The notes beneath the pieces were generated by a model. That model was not told the DNA's origin, did no database searches, and worked only from the letters and a program-made list of their open reading frames with translations. 64,000 bases of DNA from Saprospiraceae bacterium (GTDB lineage Bacteria; Bacteroidota; Bacteroidia; Chitinophagales; Saprospiraceae), in assembly GCA_029212405.1 (NCBI GenBank), contig JARGNR010000012.1, positions 1 through 64,000 on the forward strand, read 5' to 3'. Shown here piece by piece: positions 28,421 to 38,191 of the stretch (position 1 is the stretch's first letter; each line of letters starts with the position of its first letter). The position numbers and the translations under genes were made by a program.

Positions 28421-29713
28421 ATGTCAACAACAGAAAGAACAGTAGCTATTATTCTGGGAGGAGGAGTAGGATCCAGACTTTACCCTTTGACTGCTCAACG
28501 ATCTAAGCCAGCAGTCCCGATTGCAGGTAAATATAGATTAATTGATATTCCGATCAGTAATTGTATTAATAGCAAAATTCATAAGATGTTTGTATTGACG
28601 ATGTTTAATTCAGCATCTCTAAATATGCATATTAAGAATACCTATCACTTTGACATGTTTTCCTCGGGATTTGTGGATATTTTGGCTGCAGAGCAAACTA
28701 GAGATAACTTGGATTGGTTTCAGGGAACAGCAGATGCGGTGCGTCAGTCTATGTCTCGACTAAAAAAGGTAGACCATGATTATGTATTGATTCTGTCTGG
28801 AGATCAGTTGTACAATATGGATTTGGAAGAGATTTTAGAGAATCATAAAAACTCTGAGGCGGATCTAACTATTGCAACAATACCTGTGGTAGAAAAAGAA
28901 GCAACTAGTTTTGGAATTATGAAAACTGCGGCAGATGGGAATATTGATTCCTTTGTTGAAAAACCATCTTTGGATGAAGTAGGCAATTGGAAATCTGAAT
29001 TGCCTTCTACTTATACAGATCAGGGTAAAGATTATTTGGCATCAATGGGGATTTATGTGTTCAATAAACAAGCCATGGACGATTTATTTGCTGAAAATGA
29101 AGGCTCCAATGATTTTGGTAAAGAGATTATCCCTTATGCTGTAAATACAGAAAAGTATAAAGTAAAGAGCTATTTGTATGATGGCTATTGGGCGGATATT
29201 GGAAATATTCATTCTTTCTGGGAAGAAAACTTGAAGCTGACCTCTTTTCTCCCTGAATTTCATTTATATGATAACGTCCGTAAGATTTATACACATGCTC
29301 GGATGTTGGCTCCTACAAAAATATTTGGTACGGTTATTAATTTTGGTTTGTTCTCTGAAGGGTGTATTTGTCATGCAAAAGAAGTAGCCAATAGTGTAGT
29401 AGGTGTACGTTCTAGAATTGGTCGAAATACTGTGATTTATGATTCGATTGTAATGGGGAATGATAGACATCAGACGGTGAATGAAATTAATGAACTAGAT
29501 GATAACGAATTGTTGGGTATAGGAAGTCATTGTTATATCCAGCGCGCAATTTTGGATAAGAATGTGCGGATTGGGAATAATGTTACCATTATAGGAGACG
29601 ATTCATTGGAAGATACAGAAACGGACACTTATTGTATTCGGGAAGGAGTTGTTGTGATAAAAAAGAATGCATATATCGAAGACAATATTCAAATTGGAAA
29701 ATCCAAAGTGTAA
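28421..29713 (+). CDS. glgC: Glucose-1-phosphate adenylyltransferase
   Basis: GlgC makes ADP-glucose from ATP and glucose 1-phosphate, the committed step of glycogen synthesis. The 430-residue protein has the pyrophosphorylase nucleotide loop (AIILGGGVGSRLYPLT), RSKPAVPIAGKYRLID, the metal/substrate motif LSGDQLYNMD, the FVEKPS segment that binds glucose 1-phosphate, and a C-terminal left-handed beta-helix (about 310-430, VVGVRSRIGRNTVIYDSIVMG). With glgB and glgA directly upstream it completes the pathway. Allosteric residues cannot be assigned by eye. Confidence 0.96.
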   Translation: MSTTERTVAIILGGGVGSRLYPLTAQRSKPAVPIAGKYRLIDIPISNCINSKIHKMFVLTMFNSASLNMHIKNTYHFDMFSSGFVDILAAEQTRDNLDWFQGTADAVRQSMSRLKKVDHDYVLILSGDQLYNMDLEEILENHKNSEADLTIATIPVVEKEATSFGIMKTAADGNIDSFVEKPSLDEVGNWKSELPSTYTDQGKDYLASMGIYVFNKQAMDDLFAENEGSNDFGKEIIPYAVNTEKYKVKSYLYDGYWADIGNIHSFWEENLKLTSFLPEFHLYDNVRKIYTHARMLAPTKIFGTVINFGLFSEGCICHAKEVANSVVGVRSRIGRNTVIYDSIVMGNDRHQTVNEINELDDNELLGIGSHCYIQRAILDKNVRIGNNVTIIGDDSLEDTETDTYCIREGVVVIKKNAYIEDNIQIGKSKV

Positions 29714-29740
29714 TTCTCACACTAAGTAAATAAACAATAG

Positions 29741-29748
29741 TATATTTG
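29741..29748 (+). promoter_or_regulatory. Bacteroidota -7 box (TATATTTG) and leader hairpin of the GH31 gene
   Basis: TATATTTG lies 50 bases before the GH31 start, which suggests a promoter separate from the glg operon. The leader contains a 7-pair hairpin (CCTTCTT at 29763-29769 with AAGAAGG at 29775-29781). Confidence 0.5.
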
Positions 29749-29797
29749 CGCCTTAAAATTTTCCTTCTTGTAATAAGAAGGGGCAAATAATACAACA

Positions 29798-31990
29798 ATG
29801 GAAGTTATAACACCGATCATATATTCTGATACAGAAGGGTATCCATCAGCTATGTTGTCGTATGACAAACAAGAGGATTTTGTAGAAATTAAGGACCACA
29901 ATGGAGTTGCCTTACGAGTCTATCCACTTGATGAATATATATTAAGATTTAGATATGCGGTAGAGGGATTGTTTGAAGATGACTTTTCTTATGCAATCGC
30001 ACCTGATTATCAAGCAAAAAAGGTCGACTTAGATATTATCGAAGAAGAAAAGTTGTTGACAATTAAGACAAAAGCGGTAGTCTGTAAAATAGCCAAAAGA
30101 GATCTTCGAGTAAGTATTTATGATCATCAGGGACGAATTATTGTAGATGATGATAAAGGGTTTCATTGGGAGCCCAATGCAGAGTATGGCGGGTACATTG
30201 TTCAAAATAGCAAGCAAATTCAATTCAATGAGGCGTTTTATGGTTTAGGGGACAAACCGACTGATCTGAATATAAAAGGAAAGCGTTTTCAAAATTGGGG
30301 AACCGATGAATATGGCTACCACTACAATACCGACCCATTATATAAGAGTATTCCGATGTATTATGGATTACATAGTAATATCGGATATGGGATTTTCTTC
30401 GACAATACATTTAAAGCTTATTTTGATTTTGGGCATGAACGAAAAAATGCAGCTTCATTTTGGGCCCAAGGAGGAGAAATGAATTATTACTTCATTGCAG
30501 GTCCAGAGCTAATGGATGTGTGTAGAAGGTATACTTTATTGACGGGCACACCCGAACTTCCACCGATGTGGGCATTGGGTTTTCAGCAATGTAAATGGAG
30601 CTATTACCCAGAAACAAAGGTGAAAGAAATCACATCAACCATGCGAAAGCTTGAGATTCCATGTGATGCCATCTATCTGGATATAGATTATATGGATGGG
30701 TTTCGATGTTTTACCTGGAATAAGGAATATTTTCCCGATCCAAAGAAAATGGTGGACGAGCTAAAAGAAGATGGTTGGAAAACCATGGTTATTATTGATC
30801 CGGGAATTAAAAAGGATTTGGATTATCCGATATTTAAAGAAGGGTTGGAAAAGGGATATTTTTGTAGAAGAATGGATGGTCCCTATGTAGAAGGCAAAGT
30901 TTGGCCGGGTATGTGTTATTTTCCAGATTTCACAAGACCTGAAGTAAGAGAATGGTGGGCTGGATTATATAAAGAGTTGATTGCAGAAATCGGAGTTGCT
31001 GGAGTATGGAACGATATGAATGAGCCTGCTTTATTTGAGGTAGAATCCAAGACTTTTCCAGTCGATGTATTACATGATTATGATGGACATCAGACAAGTC
31101 ATAGAAAAGCCCATAATATTTATGGAATGCAGATGGCTAGAGCCACTGCTGAAGGAGTGAAAAAATTCAAAGATGGCAAACGGTCATTGATCATTACTCG
31201 ATCTGGATATGCTGGAATGCAGCGGTACAGTTCAGTATGGACAGGAGACAATATCGCAACTTGGGAACATCTATGGTTAGCGGATACCCAAGCACAGCGA
31301 TTGGCCATCTCAGGAGTATCATTTTGTGGATCAGATATTGGTGGATTTATTGGACAACCTACACCAGAATTAATGATTCGATGGATCCAAATGGGAATTT
31401 TTCACCCTTTTTGTAGAGTGCACTCTTCTGGAGATCATGGAGATCAAGAGCCATGGGCATTTGGAGATGAATGTACGGCGATGTACAAAAAGTTTGTTGA
31501 AATTCGATACCAACTTCTTCCTTATTTATACACGACCTTTTATCAGTATCACAAGGAAGGATCACCAATGTTGAGACCGATTGTATTTTATGATCAAACC
31601 GATCGAGAAAATATAGATAGAGATTATGAGTTTTTGTGCGGAGATCACATTTTAGTGTGTCCAGTCATGAAACCAGAAATATCAACCAAGCATTTCTATT
31701 TGCCAAAAGGAGAATGGGTAGACTACTGGTCGGATGTGAGTTACTTGGGGAATATGGAATACAATTTTTTAATCGAAATTGATAAAATTCCAATTTTCAT
31801 TAAAAAAGGAGCAATTATTCCAAATTACCCGATCCAACAATACGTGGGTGAAAAAACGATTGATGAAGTCACCTTAAATGTATACCATAAAGTTGGGACG
31901 GAATACAGTGAATATTATGAGGATGGGCTTATGAAAATGGAGGATACAGACTTGCCAAATTTGACTTGCTTGGGGACCAAGATAGTCTGA
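29798..31990 (+). CDS. GH31 alpha-glucosidase, C-terminus truncated by frameshift
   Basis: A glycoside hydrolase family 31 enzyme that releases terminal alpha-glucose from maltodextrin or glycogen. The 730-residue reading has an N-terminal beta domain (about 25-250), the TIM barrel (about 255-585) with nucleophile Asp406 in GVWNDMNEP and acid Asp484 in WTGDNIATW, and a proximal C-terminal domain. After Glu708 (codon at 31919) the frame changes: the true continuation GWAYENGGYRL is in another frame from 31921 and the present frame ends in 22 unrelated residues. A 4-base deletion in a GGATGGATGG repeat explains this. The catalytic domain is intact, so partial function is possible. No signal peptide is visible, so it is probably cytoplasmic and acts with the glycogen genes. 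Confidence 0.9.
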   Translation: MEVITPIIYSDTEGYPSAMLSYDKQEDFVEIKDHNGVALRVYPLDEYILRFRYAVEGLFEDDFSYAIAPDYQAKKVDLDIIEEEKLLTIKTKAVVCKIAKRDLRVSIYDHQGRIIVDDDKGFHWEPNAEYGGYIVQNSKQIQFNEAFYGLGDKPTDLNIKGKRFQNWGTDEYGYHYNTDPLYKSIPMYYGLHSNIGYGIFFDNTFKAYFDFGHERKNAASFWAQGGEMNYYFIAGPELMDVCRRYTLLTGTPELPPMWALGFQQCKWSYYPETKVKEITSTMRKLEIPCDAIYLDIDYMDGFRCFTWNKEYFPDPKKMVDELKEDGWKTMVIIDPGIKKDLDYPIFKEGLEKGYFCRRMDGPYVEGKVWPGMCYFPDFTRPEVREWWAGLYKELIAEIGVAGVWNDMNEPALFEVESKTFPVDVLHDYDGHQTSHRKAHNIYGMQMARATAEGVKKFKDGKRSLIITRSGYAGMQRYSSVWTGDNIATWEHLWLADTQAQRLAISGVSFCGSDIGGFIGQPTPELMIRWIQMGIFHPFCRVHSSGDHGDQEPWAFGDECTAMYKKFVEIRYQLLPYLYTTFYQYHKEGSPMLRPIVFYDQTDRENIDRDYEFLCGDHILVCPVMKPEISTKHFYLPKGEWVDYWSDVSYLGNMEYNFLIEIDKIPIFIKKGAIIPNYPIQQYVGEKTIDEVTLNVYHKVGTEYSEYYEDGLMKMEDTDLPNLTCLGTKIV

Positions 31991-32166
31991 CAGTTACGCA
32001 AGATATTGAGGGGGACTATTCTGCTTCTTTTGACAGGTATAGACTGAATTTCAAAGGAATGCCTTTCCAAATCAAGGAGGTTCACGTAGATGGCACTCGT
32101 ATGGATATAAACAATGGAGAAATAATTGTTGTTGATGCTAACTTCCAGAAAATAGAAATCAAGTAA
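31921..32166 (+). pseudogene. Detached C-terminal beta domain of the GH31 glucosidase
   Basis: Out of frame with the GH31 gene, 31921-32166 encodes the expected family end: GWAYENGGYRLAKFDLLG, then TVTQDIEG, the YRLNFKG strand, KEVHVDGT and a final strand QKIEIK before TAA. It overlaps the preceding reading by 70 bases and has no separate start signal of its own, so it is a frameshifted remainder, not a gene. Confidence 0.88.
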
Positions 32167-32194
32167 TATTTATTAGAAAGGAAATTTTGGCTTA

Positions 32195-32329
32195 TTATAA
32201 TTGATGATTAAAAGAGTCTGGCGCTTGTAAACGACATGTTTTGCATGCTTTAGGGCATTTTTTACAGTTGGTTTTCCCTTTTTTCTTGTATTTCTTACAG
32301 CATTTTTTTTTACAGCAGCTCTTCGCCAT
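32195..32329 (-). CDS. Small Cys/Lys-rich protein
   Basis: A 44-residue reading from ATG at 32329 (complement) to TAA at 32195. It has seven or eight Cys within the first 32 residues in paired or spaced arrangement (SCCKKKCCKKYKKKGK, then CKKCPKACKTC) and about one third Lys, followed by a 12-residue polar tail. Very similar CCKKYKKKG-type microproteins occur widely in Bacteroidota, which supports it as a real gene although it is short. The CxxC spacing suggests metal (zinc or iron-sulfur) or nucleic acid binding. It is convergent with the GH31 gene and divergent from the cytochrome gene at 32478, whose promoter region it borders. Confidence 0.6.
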   Translation of the reverse strand: MAKSCCKKKCCKKYKKKGKTNCKKCPKACKTCRLQAPDSFNHQL

Positions 32330-32477
32330 TATCAGCAGTTTTGTTGATTCATGTGAAAATATGGTATGCTAATTTCTATCATGAAAGTAACTTTCTAAAT
32401 AGTATAAGAAATTAATAGAAATATAGTTTTACAGATATCGAAATAAAAATTTTACTTTTAGAGCGAATCTGTACTCC

Positions 32478-34829
32478 ATGAATAAATACAAATTTAATCG
32501 GTTTGTCAATTTTCAAAGTCCTTTACTGGTCTTTTTAATTTTGATTGCCTATTCATGTCAATTTACGCAAGAGGAAAATGATGTAGTTCAAGAAAATCCT
32601 TCTATACCTTCTGAGACCATTCCTGAGATTATAGATTTCAATTTTCATATCAAACCTATTCTTTCAGATCGATGCTTCAAGTGCCATGGGCCCGATAAAA
32701 GTAAGATTGAAGCAGGACTTTCCTTTGTAGATTTTGAATCAGCGACAAAAGCATTAGGTGAGCAAAAAGATCAATATGCAATCGTTCCTGGCAATGTGTT
32801 GAAAAGTAATCTTATTCACAGAATTAATACGGCTGATCCTGCAGAAGTAATGCCTCCACCTGAATCAAATCTAGTATTGAATGTTTATGAAAAAAAGCTA
32901 TTAGAAAAGTGGGTCGAACAAGGCGCAACCTATAAGAAACACTGGGCACTCTTGCCTATTGAAAATAGAGTTCCAGAGATCAATCCAACGAATTTTGTAA
33001 ATAACGATATTGACAAGTTTATCGTAAACAAAATAGAAGGACAATCTTTAGCAATTGAACCAATTGCTAGAAAAGAGTATTTGCTTCGTCGGATTTCATT
33101 TACATTGACAGGATTACCGCCCAGCATTGATGAAATAGATCGATTCTTAGAGGATGATTCAGAGGATGCGTATGCTGGCATGGTGGATTATTACCTCGAA
33201 CAAGATGCCTATGGAGAGCATATGGCTACCGATTGGCTGGATTTGGCGAGATATGCAGATACACATGGGTATCAAGATGACTTAGAGCGTACCATGTGGC
33301 CTTGGAGGGATTGGGTGATTCATTCATTCAACCAAAACATGGCCTATGATGATTTTGTCAGCTATCAATTAGCAGGGGATCTTTTACCCGAAGCTAGCAG
33401 AGAACAAATTATTGCTACCGCATTCAATCGGAACCACAGTATTACTCAAGAAGGAGGCGTCATTCCGGAAGAATACCGAACAGAATATGTAGCGGATCGA
33501 ACCATGACTTTTGGAAAAGCATTCTTAGGGATGTCTGTGGAATGTGCACGTTGCCATGATCATAAATATGACCCAATTACTCAAAAAGACTACTACAGTT
33601 TATTTGCATTCTTTAATAATGTTCCAGAAAAAGGGCTCATTGAGGAATATGGTGCGATTCCAGAACCGTACATTGAAATTCGTCAAGGCGAAATTGACTC
33701 TGTACTACACTTTATCAATAATTTAGATACCCTCAGTAAAATACCTCTTTTGGTTATGGAAGAAATGCCCAAACCAAGAGAAACATTTATTCTTGATCGA
33801 GGAATGTATAACAAACCCACTGAAAAAGTAGAACCCAATGTACCTGCGTCGATCTTGGATTTTGCTGATTATCCCAAAAACAGAAAAGGACTTGCGATGT
33901 GGTTATTTGATTCAGCTAATCCTTTAACCGCTAGAGTTGCAGTCAATAGATTGTGGCAAAAGTGTTTTGGCAATGGATTGGTCTCCACATCCGATGATTT
34001 TGGTGCCCAAGGAGCACTGCCTTCACATCCTGAATTATTGGATCATCTGGCCTTTACGTTTATGAAGAGTGATTGGGACATAAAATATATGTTGAAGTAT
34101 ATCTTAATGAGTCAGACTTTTCAACGATCGTCAAAAAGCACAAAAGCTGCCTTGGAGAAAGATCCTGAAAACAGATGGTATGCAAGAGCACCACGAACAA
34201 GATTAACTGCAGAAAATATCCGAGACCATATTCTAGAAACCAGTGACTTGCTCGTACATACCATGGGAGGGCCCAGTGTGAAACCCTATCAGCCACCAGG
34301 ATTATGGAAAGAAAAAACAGGCGGAGGTGGAGGAAGTACCTCAGAATATAAAATTGATGAGGGAGATCAACGATTCAGAAGAAGTTTATATACGTTTTGG
34401 AAACGTACAGTACCTCCTCCTAGTATGATGACATTTGATGCTGTAAGTAGAGACTTTTGTATGGTGAAAAGAGAAACAACCAGTACACCTCTTCAAGCAT
34501 TAGTCATGATGAATAACCCAGAAATAATTGAGGCATCTATTGCTATGGCTTCACGATCTATGAATGAATTCTCTAAGGTGGATGAACGCATATCGTTCAT
34601 GTTTTTGAATGCAACTTCTAGATCACCAGAAAAAGTTGAAGTAGATTATTTATCGGATTATTTGAATGATCAAATTACTAGACTTAATAAAAATGAAGCA
34701 TTGGCTGAGGAGTATTTAAGCAATACGATGATCCAGTTGCCTTCATCCCAAAACCGGTCAGAACTGGCTGCGTATGGCATGTTGGCGAGTATAATTTATA
34801 ACCTTGATGAGACTTTAACCAAATCCTAA
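32478..34829 (+). CDS. PSCyt1-DUF1549-DUF1553 cytochrome c lipoprotein
   Basis: A 783-residue exported protein of the type first catalogued in planctomycetes. It has a lipoprotein-like signal (Cys27 in IAYSC), a PSCyt1 heme domain (CxxCH at 66-70, DRCFKCHGPD), DUF1549 (about 160-365) with a second CxxCH at 356-360 (ECARCHDHKYDP), and DUF1553 (about 440-690, NPLTARVAVNRLWQ). The family is thought to be an extracytoplasmic heme oxidoreductase and nearly always pairs with a DUF1501 gene, as here: the stop and the next start share one base (TAATG). Reaction unknown. The Cys-rich region and high Asp content suit a periplasmic location. Confidence 0.9.
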   Translation: MNKYKFNRFVNFQSPLLVFLILIAYSCQFTQEENDVVQENPSIPSETIPEIIDFNFHIKPILSDRCFKCHGPDKSKIEAGLSFVDFESATKALGEQKDQYAIVPGNVLKSNLIHRINTADPAEVMPPPESNLVLNVYEKKLLEKWVEQGATYKKHWALLPIENRVPEINPTNFVNNDIDKFIVNKIEGQSLAIEPIARKEYLLRRISFTLTGLPPSIDEIDRFLEDDSEDAYAGMVDYYLEQDAYGEHMATDWLDLARYADTHGYQDDLERTMWPWRDWVIHSFNQNMAYDDFVSYQLAGDLLPEASREQIIATAFNRNHSITQEGGVIPEEYRTEYVADRTMTFGKAFLGMSVECARCHDHKYDPITQKDYYSLFAFFNNVPEKGLIEEYGAIPEPYIEIRQGEIDSVLHFINNLDTLSKIPLLVMEEMPKPRETFILDRGMYNKPTEKVEPNVPASILDFADYPKNRKGLAMWLFDSANPLTARVAVNRLWQKCFGNGLVSTSDDFGAQGALPSHPELLDHLAFTFMKSDWDIKYMLKYILMSQTFQRSSKSTKAALEKDPENRWYARAPRTRLTAENIRDHILETSDLLVHTMGGPSVKPYQPPGLWKEKTGGGGGSTSEYKIDEGDQRFRRSLYTFWKRTVPPPSMMTFDAVSRDFCMVKRETTSTPLQALVMMNNPEIIEASIAMASRSMNEFSKVDERISFMFLNATSRSPEKVEVDYLSDYLNDQITRLNKNEALAEEYLSNTMIQLPSSQNRSELAAYGMLASIIYNLDETLTKS

Positions 34830-36301
34830 TGCATAAAGAAATTCAGGAACGAAATTACGGAATGAATCGCAGAGCCTTTTTGGCTAAATCTGCTTTGGGA
34901 ATAGGAACTGCGGCATTAGCTTCCTTATTCGGGTGTGGTGGAGCAGAAAGTCAGGAAACCAGCAGGATCATTCAGCGTATTGGTGGAGCATTAGGGAATC
35001 TGGACTTTGCGCCCAAAGCCAAACGAGTGATCTATCTTTTTCAAAGTGGTGGTCCTTCCCAACTAGAGTTATTTGATCATAAGCCGCTGCTTCATAAAAT
35101 GAGAGGGCAGAATTTACCTGCAGAGATACGCATGGGACAACGACTTACGGGAATGTCCTCAGGTCAGGAAAGTTTTCCATTAGTAGGCTCCCCTTATACA
35201 TTTGCACAACATGGAAAATCGGGAACATGGATGAGTGATTTATTGCCCTATACATCCAAAATTGCCGATGATATTTGTGTGATAAAGTCTATGCATACAG
35301 AAGCCATTAATCATGATCCAGCCATTACGTTTTTCCAAACTGGATCTCAACAACCAGGAAGACCTAGCATGGGGTCTTGGTTGAGTTATGGACTAGGCAG
35401 TATGAATGATAACCTACCCACATTTACTGTTTTACTATCTAGAGGAACAGGTAGAAAATTTGGACAACCATTATATAATCGATTGTGGGGCAATGGTTTT
35501 TTACATTCGTTGCATCAAGGCGTTCAATTTAGAGCTGCTAAGGATCCTGTGTTGTATTTAAAAGATCCTAAGGGTATGGATCGTAAGGAAAGAAGAAAAA
35601 TGCTGGACCAAGTTGCAGCACTAAATGAACTACAAGCCCAACAATTTGGTGATCCAGAAATTACAAGTAGAATAGCACAGTATGAAATGGCTTACAAGAT
35701 GCAAACGTCTGTCCCGGAAATAATGGATGTAGGTACGGAACCTGATTATATTTATAAAATGTATGGGGCGGAATCAATGATGCCTGGCACCTATGCTGCC
35801 AATGCATTACTAGCCAGACGATTGGCTGAAAAAGGGGTTCGCTTTGTGCAATTGTATCATATGGGTTGGGATCATCATGACAATTTACCAGATGCAGTTG
35901 CAAAGCAGGCTAAAGATGTAGATCAAGCATCCGCTGCTCTAGTGATGGATTTGAAACAAAGAGGTATGCTGGATGATACGCTGGTCATTTGGGGTGGTGA
36001 ATTTGGTCGGACAAATTATTCTCAAGGGACGTTAACTGAAAACAACTTTGGACGAGATCATCATCCTAGATGTTTTACGATTTGGATGGCGGGAGGAGGA
36101 ATTAAACCAGGTATAACGTACGGAGAAACGGACGATTTTGGATACAATATTAGTAAGGATCCTGTACATGTTCACGATTTTCAGGCTACCCTCATGCACC
36201 AATTGGGGATCAACCATGAAAAGTTTACCTATAAGCATCAAGGTCGTAGATTTCGGTTGACAGATGTCTCTGGTCATGTCATAAATGATATCTTGGCATG
36301 A
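34829..36301 (+). CDS. DUF1501 twin-arginine-exported protein
   Basis: A 490-residue DUF1501 protein of the alkaline phosphatase/sulfatase-like superfamily. It starts with a Tat signal (NRRAFLAKSALGIG, then a hydrophobic run to FGCGG, a possible lipoprotein Cys). Landmarks are YLFQSGGPSQLELFDHKP near residue 70, HDPAITFFQTG, GWDHHDN (about 349) and GGEFGRT (about 391) with GRDHHPRCF, which carry conserved His/Asp that could bind metals. It overlaps the DUF1549/DUF1553 gene by 1 base and the next gene by 4 (ATGA), so the three are translationally coupled. The usual partner of DUF1553 proteins; its substrate is not known. Confidence 0.92.
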   Translation: MHKEIQERNYGMNRRAFLAKSALGIGTAALASLFGCGGAESQETSRIIQRIGGALGNLDFAPKAKRVIYLFQSGGPSQLELFDHKPLLHKMRGQNLPAEIRMGQRLTGMSSGQESFPLVGSPYTFAQHGKSGTWMSDLLPYTSKIADDICVIKSMHTEAINHDPAITFFQTGSQQPGRPSMGSWLSYGLGSMNDNLPTFTVLLSRGTGRKFGQPLYNRLWGNGFLHSLHQGVQFRAAKDPVLYLKDPKGMDRKERRKMLDQVAALNELQAQQFGDPEITSRIAQYEMAYKMQTSVPEIMDVGTEPDYIYKMYGAESMMPGTYAANALLARRLAEKGVRFVQLYHMGWDHHDNLPDAVAKQAKDVDQASAALVMDLKQRGMLDDTLVIWGGEFGRTNYSQGTLTENNFGRDHHPRCFTIWMAGGGIKPGITYGETDDFGYNISKDPVHVHDFQATLMHQLGINHEKFTYKHQGRRFRLTDVSGHVINDILA

Positions 36302-37347
36302 TGAATCATAATTATTATATATCAAGAAGATCCTTCCTTAGGCATGCCAGTATACTTACGGCAAGTATGACGATGAGAAGTGTATCTCTGCGGATGTTTG
36401 CGGAGAAAGATGTGATTATTGGTCATGGAGCATATAGATACAAAGTAGATATGAATTGGGGATTGTTGGATTCATCCAAATTTCCAGTAAAGGATTGTCA
36501 CGAAATGGTGTATACGAAAGCGGGAAATATTATTCTACTGACCAATGATATTCGGAACAATATTCTCATGTACAACAAGGACGGTACACTTGTGAAATCC
36601 TGGGGTAAAACCTATCCAGGAGGACATGGATTAACCTTAATGGATGAAGGAGGAGAGGAGTTTCTATACATTACAGATACAGTTCGACATGAGGTGATTA
36701 AAACAGATTTAGACGGAAAAGAAGTGTTGATACTTCCGTTTCCAAGGGCTGCAGCGAATTACACTAAGCCAGAAGAATATCTTCCCACAGAAACAGCTAT
36801 TGCTTCCAATGGAGATATTTATGTAGCAGATGGATATGGGAGTCAATATATTATAAAATACAATCAATATGGAAGAATTGAAAAAGTGTTTGGTGGTAGG
36901 GGAGAGCAAGAAGATCAGTTTTTTAATGCGCATGGAATTGCAATTGATTCCCGCAATGGAAAAGAGCGTTTGTTGATTACAGCGAGGCAACAAAATAAAT
37001 TGAAATATTTTGCCATGGATGGGACTTATGAGTCCAGTATACATTTAGATGGGGCATATATTTGTAGGCCTGTTATTAAGGATGATACTGTTTACTTAGC
37101 AACTATATGGTCAGGTAATGGTAGTTCCAATACGGGATTTGTGAGTATATTAAATAAAGAGAATCAATTGGTTTCTGCACCTGGTGGATGCATGCCCAAG
37201 TACACCAATGGAAAACTGAATCCACTATATCAAACATTACAAATTTTTAAGCACCCTCATGATGTGTGCATTGATGAAGATGAAAATATGTATGTCTGTC
37301 AATGGAATGCTGGCAATTCATATCCTATTAAACTGATAAGGGTATAA
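36298..37347 (+). CDS. Tat-exported NHL/six-bladed beta-propeller protein
   Basis: A 349-residue protein with a twin-arginine signal (SRRSFLRHASILTASM) and repeated propeller blades (ILMYNKDGTLVKSWG, YITDTVRHEVIKTDLDG, IYVADGYGSQYIIKYN, GRIEKVFGG, MYVCQWNAGNSYPIKL). NHL-type propellers serve as binding platforms or as lyases such as peptidyl-alpha-hydroxyglycine alpha-amidating lyase. It overlaps the DUF1501 gene by ATGA. Together with DUF1553 and DUF1501 it would make a periplasmic set. No clear catalytic residues are visible. Confidence 0.85.
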   Translation: MMNHNYYISRRSFLRHASILTASMTMRSVSLRMFAEKDVIIGHGAYRYKVDMNWGLLDSSKFPVKDCHEMVYTKAGNIILLTNDIRNNILMYNKDGTLVKSWGKTYPGGHGLTLMDEGGEEFLYITDTVRHEVIKTDLDGKEVLILPFPRAAANYTKPEEYLPTETAIASNGDIYVADGYGSQYIIKYNQYGRIEKVFGGRGEQEDQFFNAHGIAIDSRNGKERLLITARQQNKLKYFAMDGTYESSIHLDGAYICRPVIKDDTVYLATIWSGNGSSNTGFVSILNKENQLVSAPGGCMPKYTNGKLNPLYQTLQIFKHPHDVCIDEDENMYVCQWNAGNSYPIKLIRV

Positions 37348-37372
37348 ATCTTACAAACAGAAAAATAAAAAT

Positions 37373-38176
37373 GTGATAGTTAAAAAAGTACATAGAATCA
37401 ATTTTATATTCTTCTCCTTTTTTTGTTCAGCAATTCTAATGCTTGTAGGATGTCAAAGATCTATATATCTCCAAACTAAATCTATCCAGCTTTCTCCACC
37501 CCAAATGAGAGTTGATCAACCATTTTTTGACGATAAAATATCTCTTCATATTGGACCAACTGAGAATAAAGCAAAGATTGAGTATCGGTTGGAGGGTAAT
37601 GAAAAATGGCAGAGTTATAAGATCCCCATATCCATAGATAATTCTACGAAAATATTTGCTAGAGCAAGTAGTAAATCATTTATAGATAGTGAGGTGAAAT
37701 CGTTGCAGTTGGTGAAATTGCCAAAATTCAAGATGAGTAGTGTAGAAACTAAGAGAAAAGCGCATCCAAAATATGCTTCGCAAGGGGTGTCGGAGTTAAT
37801 AGACAGACAAAAAGGACAAGTAGATTATACGGAAGGTTGGCTAGGATACAGTGGAGGAGAGGTAGTATTTGATGTGGATTTTGATCCAAGAATGGTAGAG
37901 AAGGTAATCGTATCGACGCTTCGAAATCAAGATGCTTGGATTTTTTCTCCTTCGAGAGTGCAGGTATTTCATGGAAAAACAATGGTGGGTGAAAAAAGTA
38001 TATCCAACGCAGGTCAAGCCACAGAAAATGGAAATGAATTTATTGAAATCCCGTTGCAAAAACTGAAAAGTGGTCGGTTAAGTATTCGAGTAGAACTGTT
38101 GCAAGAAATTCCTAGTTGGCACATTGCATCTGGGCAAAAACCATGGGTTTTTATCGATGAACTATTAATCTATTGA
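37373..38176 (+). CDS. CHB_HEX/discoidin-like lipoprotein
   Basis: A 267-residue lipoprotein from a GTG at 37373 (the overlapping ATG at 37371 is followed at once by a stop). The signal ends at about Cys27 (LMLVGC). Then comes an Ig-like CHB_HEX_C_1-type domain (about 40-115, KAKIEYRLEGNEKWQSY) and a discoidin-like jelly roll (about 120-267, EGWLGYSGGEVVFDVDFD and KPWVFIDELLIY). The same two-domain pair forms the C-terminus of the next protein, so this is a free-standing copy of that module, probably for glycan binding. It is separated from its neighbours by 25 and 15 bases. Confidence 0.78.
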   Translation: MIVKKVHRINFIFFSFFCSAILMLVGCQRSIYLQTKSIQLSPPQMRVDQPFFDDKISLHIGPTENKAKIEYRLEGNEKWQSYKIPISIDNSTKIFARASSKSFIDSEVKSLQLVKLPKFKMSSVETKRKAHPKYASQGVSELIDRQKGQVDYTEGWLGYSGGEVVFDVDFDPRMVEKVIVSTLRNQDAWIFSPSRVQVFHGKTMVGEKSISNAGQATENGNEFIEIPLQKLKSGRLSIRVELLQEIPSWHIASGQKPWVFIDELLIY

Positions 38177-38191
38177 TGTAAATTCTGTTTC

